Positions 58,513 through 64,000 of a stretch of 64,000 bases of DNA are shown here, one piece after another. Position 1 is the first letter of the stretch. The number at the start of each line of letters is the position of its first letter. The translations under genes and the position numbers were made by a program. The notes beneath the pieces were generated by a model. That model ran no database searches. It had not been told where the DNA came from and was given only the letters and a program-made list of their open reading frames with translations. The DNA comes from Devosia equisanguinis (GTDB lineage Bacteria; Pseudomonadota; Alphaproteobacteria; Rhizobiales; Devosiaceae): the NCBI RefSeq assembly GCF_900631955.1, contig NZ_UZWD01000023.1, positions 186,001-250,000 on the forward strand. The letters run 5' to 3'.

Positions 58513-58800
58513 ATGGATGGCAAGCTGCTGGCCCGGCTCGGCGCGGTCGTCTTCGTCGCCATCGCGATCACTGCGACGGCGATCGAGATGACCCGGAAGG
58601 AGGGAGCTCCCGCAGAGGAGCCCGCGCGTCTCGCAGAGCCCGTGCGAGATCCCCTGCGCGAGGCTCAACGCCGGTGCCAGCAGCTTGGTCAGAGCGCCGC
58701 AAGCGATGCGGACTGCATGCGCGTCTGGGCCGAAACCCGCGACCGCTTCCTCGGCCGTGCGCCGGCGCCCACAGCCCCACCTCAGAATCAAGGACAGTGA
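58513..58800 (+). CDS. trbK: Entry exclusion protein TrbK (alternative type)
   Basis: A 95-residue protein with one N-terminal membrane segment (LARLGAVVFVAIAITATAIEM) and a soluble tail with two Cys (RRCQQLG, DADCMRVW). Position between trbJ and trbL and the Cys spacing match the TrbK-alt group. Such proteins block redundant mating with cells that already carry the element. Confidence 0.8.
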   Translation: MDGKLLARLGAVVFVAIAITATAIEMTRKEGAPAEEPARLAEPVRDPLREAQRRCQQLGQSAASDADCMRVWAETRDRFLGRAPAPTAPPQNQGQ

Positions 58801-58803
58801 TCC

Positions 58804-60162
58804 ATGGGCGGCACCGGCGTCATCGACACATTCCTCGGGACCTTCACCCGCTACATTGATTCCGGCTTCGGCCTGCTTGGCGGCGAAGTCGCCTTCATCG
58901 CCACAACCCTTATCGTCATCGACGTGACGCTGGCCGCGCTCTTCTGGTCCTGGGGAGCCGACGACGACATCATCGCGCGCCTTGTAAAGAAGACACTTTT
59001 CGTCGGCGTCTTCGCCTACATCATCGGCAACTGGAACAATCTGGCGAACATCGTCTTCGACAGTTTCGCCGGCCTCGGTCTGAAGGGTTCGGGCACCAGC
59101 TTCACCGTTCAGGATCTTTTGCGCCCCGGCAAGGTGGCGCAGACCGGCCTCGATGCCGCCCGTCCATTGCTCGAATCCATTTCCGATCTGATGGGGTGGA
59201 TCGCCTTCTTCGAGAACTTCATCCAGATCGCCTGCCTGCTGTTCGCATGGGCTCTGGTGCTTCTCGCCTTCTTCATCCTGGCCGTGCAGCTCTTCGTAAC
59301 GCTGATCGAGTTCAAGCTGACGACGCTTGCGGGCTTTGTGCTGATACCCTTCGGGCTGTTCGGCAAGACCGCCTTCATGGCCGAACGCGTGCTGGGCAAT
59401 GTCGTGTCATCCGGCATCAAGGTCCTGGTGCTTGCCGTCATCATCGGCATCGGATCGACCCTCTTCTCCCAGTTTACCGCTGGCTTCGGCGGCGAGACCC
59501 CTACGATTGACGAGGCCATGGCCGTGGTCCTCGCTGCGCTTTCGCTGCTCGGCCTGGGAATCTTCGGTCCTGGCATCGCCAGCGGCCTCGTCTCAGGCGG
59601 TCCGCAGCTCGGCGCCGGCGCCGCTGTGGGCACGGGGCTTGCCGTCGGCGGCGCGGCGCTGGCCGCAGGTGGTGCAGCGGGTCTGGCCGTCAAAGGCGGC
59701 GCCGCCGCCATGTCCGGTGGAGCCGCCGCCGTGCGTGGTGGCGCTGCCGCTGCCGGCGCCGCATCGTCGGCCTACAGTCTCGGTTCTCTTGGTCAGACTG
59801 GCGCGTCAGGCGTGGCCTCGGGCCTCGGAGGCGTCGCACGCGCAGCAGGTTCGGCTGCCGCATCGCCGCTCAAGCGCGCCGCAACGAAAGCTGGCGAAAG
59901 CGTCAAGTCCAGCTTCGCCGACGGCGCGAAGGCCGGTTTCGGAGCCACCGGCGGGTCCTCGACCATGGGGACCATCGGCGGCGGCGACGCTGCCGCTGCT
60001 TCCGCCAGCCCCCCGCGAGATGGAGCCCCTGACTGGGCGAAGCGCATGAAACGCAGCCAGGCCCTCAGCCACGGCGTCTCAGCGGCCGGTCACGCCGTGC
60101 GCTCCGGCGACAGCCATGGCGGCGGCTCTTCCGTCAACCTTTCTGAAAGTGATCGCTCATGA
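58804..60162 (+). CDS. trbL: Conjugal transfer protein TrbL
   Basis: A 452-residue VirB6-type polytopic membrane protein: FTRYIDSGFGLLGGEVAFIATTLIVID at the start, about six hydrophobic helices up to residue 280 (ACLLFAWALVLLAFFILAVQLFVTLIEF, TLAGFVLIPFGLFGKTAF), then a glycine/alanine-rich low-complexity tail to the C-terminus. It forms part of the inner-membrane channel. Confidence 0.95.
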   Translation: MGGTGVIDTFLGTFTRYIDSGFGLLGGEVAFIATTLIVIDVTLAALFWSWGADDDIIARLVKKTLFVGVFAYIIGNWNNLANIVFDSFAGLGLKGSGTSFTVQDLLRPGKVAQTGLDAARPLLESISDLMGWIAFFENFIQIACLLFAWALVLLAFFILAVQLFVTLIEFKLTTLAGFVLIPFGLFGKTAFMAERVLGNVVSSGIKVLVLAVIIGIGSTLFSQFTAGFGGETPTIDEAMAVVLAALSLLGLGIFGPGIASGLVSGGPQLGAGAAVGTGLAVGGAALAAGGAAGLAVKGGAAAMSGGAAAVRGGAAAAGAASSAYSLGSLGQTGASGVASGLGGVARAAGSAAASPLKRAATKAGESVKSSFADGAKAGFGATGGSSTMGTIGGGDAAAASASPPRDGAPDWAKRMKRSQALSHGVSAAGHAVRSGDSHGGGSSVNLSESDRS

Positions 60163-60848
60163 GCCTCTTCAAACGACCCGCAACCCACTATGGCAAGACA
60201 CCCGAGCCTGAGACGCCTTATCAGAAGGCTGCTCAGGTCTGGGACGAACGCATCGGCTCGGCCCGCGTGCAGGCGAAGAACTGGCGCTACATGGCGTTCG
60301 GCAGCCTAATTCTCACTGCGGGGTTTGCCGCAGCCCTGGTCTGGCAGTCAGCTCGCGGGACCGTCGTGCCTTGGGTCGTGCAGGTCGATAATCTCGGCCA
60401 AGCGCAAACCGTCGCGCCAGCCTCCGCGGACTATCGGCCCAACGACCCTCAGATCGCTTTCCACCTTGCTCGCTTCATCGAACAGACCCGCGCGATCCCG
60501 TCTGACGCCATCATCGTTCGCCAGAACTGGCTTCGCGCTTATGAATGGACCACTGATCGCGGCGCCGCAGCGCTGAACGACTACGCCCGCTCCAACGACC
60601 CCTTCACACGGGTCGGCCGCCAGCAAGTCGCCGTAGAAGTCTCAAGTGTGATCCGGGCTTCCCCCGACAGCTTCCGTGTCGCCTGGACAGAGCGTCATTA
60701 TGAAAACGGCCAGCTCGCCCGAACGGAACGCTGGACCGCCATCCTGACCATCGTCATCCAGACGCCGCGCGACGCAGAACGCCTCCGCGCCAATCCTCTG
60801 GGCATCTATGTCAATGCCATCAACTGGTCGCGGGAGATGAGCCAATGA
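60159..60848 (+). CDS. trbF: Conjugal transfer protein TrbF
   Basis: A 229-residue VirB8-like protein with a cytoplasmic N-terminus (TPYQKAAQVWDERIGSARVQAKNWR), one membrane helix (YMAFGSLILTAGFAAALVW) and a periplasmic domain (VVPWVVQVDNLGQAQ, NPLGIYVNAINWSREM). Overlaps trbL and trbG by 4 bases. Confidence 0.95.
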   Translation: MSLFKRPATHYGKTPEPETPYQKAAQVWDERIGSARVQAKNWRYMAFGSLILTAGFAAALVWQSARGTVVPWVVQVDNLGQAQTVAPASADYRPNDPQIAFHLARFIEQTRAIPSDAIIVRQNWLRAYEWTTDRGAAALNDYARSNDPFTRVGRQQVAVEVSSVIRASPDSFRVAWTERHYENGQLARTERWTAILTIVIQTPRDAERLRANPLGIYVNAINWSREMSQ

Positions 60849-61828
60849 GCCGCCCTCCGATGAGCAAATCCGCGTTTCAGGGTTTATCCAGATCTGGCCT
60901 CGCGATCGTTCTGCTTTCCGCGACCATACTTGCCGGTTGCGCGACCAATCGGCCGCCGCAAATCAGTTACGATTCGGACGTGCCGCCGCTGCCCGCCGTG
61001 CCGGCAGTCGTCACGGACGCGCAGCCGAGGCCATTGCATGTCCCTCCCGCATGGACGCCGGCAAGAGGGGGGACAGCCGCCAACACCCCGGAGGGACGCG
61101 TCCAGAACGCCAACTCGGCCGCCCGCGTTCAGCCTCGCCGCGAAGGCTATTTCAACTCGATCCAGATCTATCCCTGGAGCGAAGGCGCGCTCTATCAGGT
61201 CTATGCCGCGCCCGGCCAGATCACCAATATCGCGCTGGAGCCAGGGGAGAGCCTGACCGGAGCCGGCCCCATCGCCGCTGGCGACACGGCACGATGGATC
61301 ATCGGCGATACCGAAAGCGGCAGCGGCGCGACCCGTCGCGTCCATATCCTCGTCAAACCAAGTCGCGCTGACATCACGACCAACCTCGTCATCACGACCG
61401 ATCGGCGGGTTTACATGATCGAACTGCGCTCCGGCGAAGCGCCCTATATGCCCGCCGTCGCTTGGGCCTACCCGCAGCCGCCCGCAGGTCAGAGGCAGAG
61501 CGTCCCGGCGACGCCCGTCATCCCCGTCGCCTCGGCGCGCAACTATCGCTACGGCTTGACCGGTGATTCACCGCCCTGGCGGCCCGTGTCGGTCTATGAT
61601 GACGGGCGGCGGGTCTATGTCGAGTTCCCGCGCGGCATCGTCCAGGGTGAGATGCCGCCGCTGTTCGTCATTGGCTCCGATGGCGAAGCGCAGATCGTCA
61701 ACAGCCGCATTTTCCAGCACATCCTGATCGTCGATCGCCTCTTCGGCGCGGCCGAGTTGAGACTCGGCAGCGGCGACCGCCAGCAAACCGTCAGGATTGT
61801 CCGTACCGACGGGAGGCCAGCGTCATGA
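60845..61828 (+). CDS. trbG: Conjugal transfer protein TrbG
   Basis: A 327-residue VirB9-like outer-membrane-complex protein. It has a lipoprotein signal (LLSATILAGC, lipobox Cys near residue 32), the central YPWSEGALYQVYAAPGQITNIALEPGE block and the C-terminal SVYDDGRRVYVEFPRGI and LFGAAELRLGSG. ATG 60845 overlaps trbF; 60860 is an alternative start. Confidence 0.95.
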   Translation: MSRPPMSKSAFQGLSRSGLAIVLLSATILAGCATNRPPQISYDSDVPPLPAVPAVVTDAQPRPLHVPPAWTPARGGTAANTPEGRVQNANSAARVQPRREGYFNSIQIYPWSEGALYQVYAAPGQITNIALEPGESLTGAGPIAAGDTARWIIGDTESGSGATRRVHILVKPSRADITTNLVITTDRRVYMIELRSGEAPYMPAVAWAYPQPPAGQRQSVPATPVIPVASARNYRYGLTGDSPPWRPVSVYDDGRRVYVEFPRGIVQGEMPPLFVIGSDGEAQIVNSRIFQHILIVDRLFGAAELRLGSGDRQQTVRIVRTDGRPAS

Positions 61829-63021
61829 GCAACAAGGAAGATAACCGCGATGATAGCCTGGCGCCCGCCGGCCCCACTGTCGAGTCAACCTCGACCATGC
61901 GGCTGCGCGCTGAGCCTCCGCGCGTCACCCGGCTGTCCCGCAAGGTATTGGCTGGTGTCGGCCTCGTCGCCAGCATCGGCATCGGCAGCGCTCTGATTTA
62001 TGCGTTGCAGACGCGCCAAGCCGGGCCTGGCAACGAGGAGCTCTATTCCACGGAGAACAGAACCACTGCCGATGGTCTTGCGGGACTGCCGCGCGACTAT
62101 ACCGGACCGGTCCTCGGCCCGCCTTTGCCGGGCGATCTCGGCGGTCCGATCCTCGACGCCCAGAACCGCGGCCAGCCCGTCGTGCCGCCAGCAATGGCGA
62201 CACCCCAGGTCGATCCCGAGGAGCAACGCCGTCTCGCCGAGGAGGAAGCAGCCCGAACGAGCCGGGTGTTCTTCCAAACAGGACCTGGAACGGGCGCGCC
62301 GCCCGCAAGCCCCGGCATGAGCAATCCGTCGCTGGCGGGCCTCGGTCTGCCGGGGCAGGTTGGAACGCCAACCGCCCAAGACCGGCAGAGCGCTTTCCTC
62401 AATGCCGCCGTCGATCGGCGAACGGTGTCGCCAGATCGCGTCATGGCGCCGGCATCGCCCTATGTGCTTCAGGCCGGCGCAGTGATATCCGCCGCCCTCA
62501 TCACCGGCATCCGCTCCGACCTTCCCGGCCAGATCACCGCGCAGGTGACCGAGCACATCTATGACAGTCCCACCGGCCGCATCCTGCTCGTCCCCCAGGG
62601 CACCCGTATCATCGGCGAATACAGCAATGATGTCGGTTTCGGACAGCGCCGCGTGCTCTTGGTCTGGAACCGGCTGATCTTGCCGAACGGGCGCTCTATC
62701 GTCCTGGAACGCCAGCCCGGCGCCGACACGCAAGGTTATGCCGGCCTTGAGGACGGCGTCGACTACCATTGGTGGGACCTTGCGAAAGCCGCCGGGTTGT
62801 CGACCCTTCTCGCCGTGGGCGCCGAGCTCGCGGTCGATGATGAGGACCGCCTGATCCGCGCGATTCGCGACGGAGCCCAGGACACCATCAATGACGCGGG
62901 CCAGCAGATCATCCGTCGTCAGTTGCAGGTCGCGCCCACGCTGACAATCCGGCCGGGATTCCCGGTCCGCGTGATTGTCACTCGTGACCTGGTGCTCGAA
63001 CCCTACGGAGCAGCGCAATGA
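61825..63021 (+). CDS. trbI: Conjugal transfer protein TrbI
   Basis: A 398-residue VirB10-like protein: one membrane helix (VLAGVGLVASIGIGSALIYAL), a proline-rich periplasmic stretch (residues 75-190) and the conserved VirB10 domain with YVLQAGAVISAALITGIRSDLPGQI, ILLVPQGTRIIGEYSNDVGFGQRRVLLVWNRLILPNGRSI and TLTIRPGFPVRVIVTRDLVL. It spans the envelope and links the inner and outer complexes. Confidence 0.95.
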   Translation: MSNKEDNRDDSLAPAGPTVESTSTMRLRAEPPRVTRLSRKVLAGVGLVASIGIGSALIYALQTRQAGPGNEELYSTENRTTADGLAGLPRDYTGPVLGPPLPGDLGGPILDAQNRGQPVVPPAMATPQVDPEEQRRLAEEEAARTSRVFFQTGPGTGAPPASPGMSNPSLAGLGLPGQVGTPTAQDRQSAFLNAAVDRRTVSPDRVMAPASPYVLQAGAVISAALITGIRSDLPGQITAQVTEHIYDSPTGRILLVPQGTRIIGEYSNDVGFGQRRVLLVWNRLILPNGRSIVLERQPGADTQGYAGLEDGVDYHWWDLAKAAGLSTLLAVGAELAVDDEDRLIRAIRDGAQDTINDAGQQIIRRQLQVAPTLTIRPGFPVRVIVTRDLVLEPYGAAQ

Positions 63022-63239
63022 CCAAACTGAAGCTCGCCCCAATCGAAGAGGATAAGCCGGTGAAGATCACGCTCGACCTGCCAGGCGCTCTTCACCGTGA
63101 CCTCAGTGCCTATGCGGAGGCGCTCGGCCGTGAATCGGGCCAGCCCGTCAGCGACCCCAAAAGGCTCATTGTACCGATGCTTGAGCGGTTCATGGCGACG
63201 GACCGGGCGTTCGCCAAAGCGCGCCGAAATCGCGAGTGA
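63018..63239 (+). CDS. DUF2274 protein
   Basis: A 73-residue protein (KLKLAPIEEDKPVKITLDLPGALHRDLSAYAEALGRESGQPV, PKRLIVPMLERFMATDRAFAKAR) that matches DUF2274, a small ribbon-helix-helix-like family found at the end of this type of trb operon. Overlaps trbI by 4 bases. It may be a regulator of the operon. Confidence 0.85.
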   Translation: MTKLKLAPIEEDKPVKITLDLPGALHRDLSAYAEALGRESGQPVSDPKRLIVPMLERFMATDRAFAKARRNRE

Positions 63240-63267
63240 TCGCGGCACCGACTGCGGTTAGGCGAGA

Positions 63268-64000
63268 TCAGATTAGCCGCCGCGGACGTTCCCCAGAGTC
63301 TTTGGACGCCAGTCTCGAGGCCAGCGAGAGAAAACGCCGAAGTGACGGGTTATCCCGGCCGGGTGCCCAAACTGCGCTGAACGGTACAATGTCTTCGTCC
63401 TCGACCAAAGGTCGCAGTACGAGCCGAGGGATAGAGACAAAGCGCCAGCCGGCCGACACAACGGTTATGCCCCTGCCAATTGCGACCATATTCATCAAGG
63501 TCTCCTGATTGCAGGGCATGATCTCGATCGCAGGATAGGTGCTGTAGTCCGCCAGCCTACGAACGATGTAATCATGCACTTCGAGCCCCGGCGCGCATTT
63601 TGTCGCTAGGAATTTCTGGTCGCGGAGCCACGACCATTCGACCGATTCACGCTCGGCTAGATGATGATCCGCCGAGAGCGCAACATGCACTCGTTCCTGC
63701 CAGAGTTCGGCTGTTTCACAATCGGCGATCGCGCCATTCCCGGTGATAAAAGCGATATCCAGTTGTCGCGCCCGCAGTGCGGCGACGTGTTCAGCCCGTC
63801 CCCCATCTCTGATCTCTATGGCCACCTCTGGATGTAGCAAGGCATACTTTTCGATGAGCTCCCTCAGAAACCCGCCCGCAAGCGACGTCAGAACGCCGAT
63901 GCTCAGGCTTCCGTTTTCGCCGCGGCCCGCCGCGCCGGCGGTTTGGGTCGCTCGCATGATCTGCTCAATCGCTGGACGGACGGCGGCGACAAATTGCTCT
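63268..64000 (-). CDS. LysR-type regulator (N-terminus beyond window)
   Basis: The frame is open to the right edge, so the DNA-binding N-terminus is outside. The visible 240 residues form a periplasmic-binding-like effector domain: GSLSIGVLTSLAGGFLRELIEKY, VAALRARQLDIAFITGNG, CNQETLMNMVAIGRGITVV. It faces the trb operon tail to tail. Its effector and targets cannot be inferred here. Confidence 0.85.
   Translation of the reverse strand, partial: EQFVAAVRPAIEQIMRATQTAGAAGRGENGSLSIGVLTSLAGGFLRELIEKYALLHPEVAIEIRDGGRAEHVAALRARQLDIAFITGNGAIADCETAELWQERVHVALSADHHLAERESVEWSWLRDQKFLATKCAPGLEVHDYIVRRLADYSTYPAIEIMPCNQETLMNMVAIGRGITVVSAGWRFVSIPRLVLRPLVEDEDIVPFSAVWAPGRDNPSLRRFLSLASRLASKDSGERPRRLI

Larger units (their letters stand above)
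9954..64000. mobile_element. Integrative and conjugative element (ICE), right end outside window
   Basis: The element begins at the tRNA-Leu fragment with a tyrosine integrase. It carries an RdfS-like excisionase, repA/parA, relaxase, coupling protein and a complete trb set, so it encodes all functions of an autonomous conjugative element. Gene content and order (rdfS, repA-like, parA, DUF2840, traF, DUF736, transglycosylase, rlxS, traG, trb, DUF2274) match the rhizobial ICEs typified by ICEMlSymR7A. The other end was not seen. Confidence 0.9.

Noticed and set aside
61885-63042. A 385-codon minus-strand frame opposite trbI
   Set aside because: No domain, while trbI is complete with both overlaps.

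Overview
This 64 kb window is high-GC alphaproteobacterial DNA. The chromosomal genes on the left (gnd, gluconate metabolism genes, a 49-nt-scale SDR style, CsbD, RidA) suggest Hyphomicrobiales, possibly a Devosia-like organism; that genus guess is inference. About 10 kb of chromosome is followed by more than 54 kb of one integrative and conjugative element (ICE) that runs off the right edge.

Chromosomal flank (1-9941): a GNAT acetyltransferase, 6-phosphogluconate dehydrogenase (gnd) divergent from a gluconate 5-dehydrogenase-like SDR plus gluconokinase (gntK), a second SDR, a CYTH triphosphatase, an O6-methylguanine methyltransferase, a RibD-like reductase, a CsbD-like stress protein, a membrane protein, an RluA-type pseudouridine synthase, a secreted unknown, and a RidA/ASCH pair.

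ICE left end (9954-22264): the 3' half of a tRNA-Leu(TAA) gene, broken in the anticodon loop, marks the boundary next to a tyrosine integrase and a small AlpA-like HTH protein. A tight six-gene operon follows: an XRE regulator, a REase-like protein, a middle component of MC6 type, a DUF2326 ATPase (together an ABC three-component, ABC-3C, conflict system) and two uncharacterised proteins, the last HEPN-like. A paralogous XRE gene preceded by a toxin-gene stump lies on its other side. Next is a 4.5 kb transposon bounded by 16-bp perfect inverted repeats. It holds an IS1182-type transposase and heavy-metal cargo: chrA, an RcnR/DmeR-type sensor and a DmeF-type efflux pump.

ICE maintenance region (22.3-41.6 kb): ArdC-like anti-restriction protein, PP-loop protein, a giant ParB-like protein, a run of small conserved unknown genes, a 1448-residue methylase/helicase of the strawberry-notch type, a Toprim protein, a SLOG (DUF2493) protein and SSB. 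Four of these genes carry a recurring structured 5' leader with the SD next to a conserved helix; two others share a different leader hairpin. I consider these leaders the least explained feature of the window.

Transfer control and transfer genes (40.0-63.2 kb): a regulatory cassette resembling that of ICEMlSymR7A (XRE regulator, DUF2285 QseM-like protein, an FseA-like DUF6499/DUF2285 protein split by a +1 frameshift site, RdfS-like excisionase). It is followed by a plasmid-like repA-parA module with iterons inside repA, then DUF2840, traF, DUF736, a lytic transglycosylase, the relaxase rlxS, traG and a copG-like gene. A two-gene cargo (glycosyltransferase, nhaA with a structured leader resembling known nhaA riboswitch leaders) sits between copG and the trbBCDEJKLFGI mating-pair operon. 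A DUF2274 gene and a partial LysR gene close the window. The logic is: integrase and RdfS move the element, FseA/QseM-type control switches it, RepA/ParA hold the excised circle, RlxS/TraG/Trb transfer it, and ArdC, SSB and the methylase/helicase help it establish.
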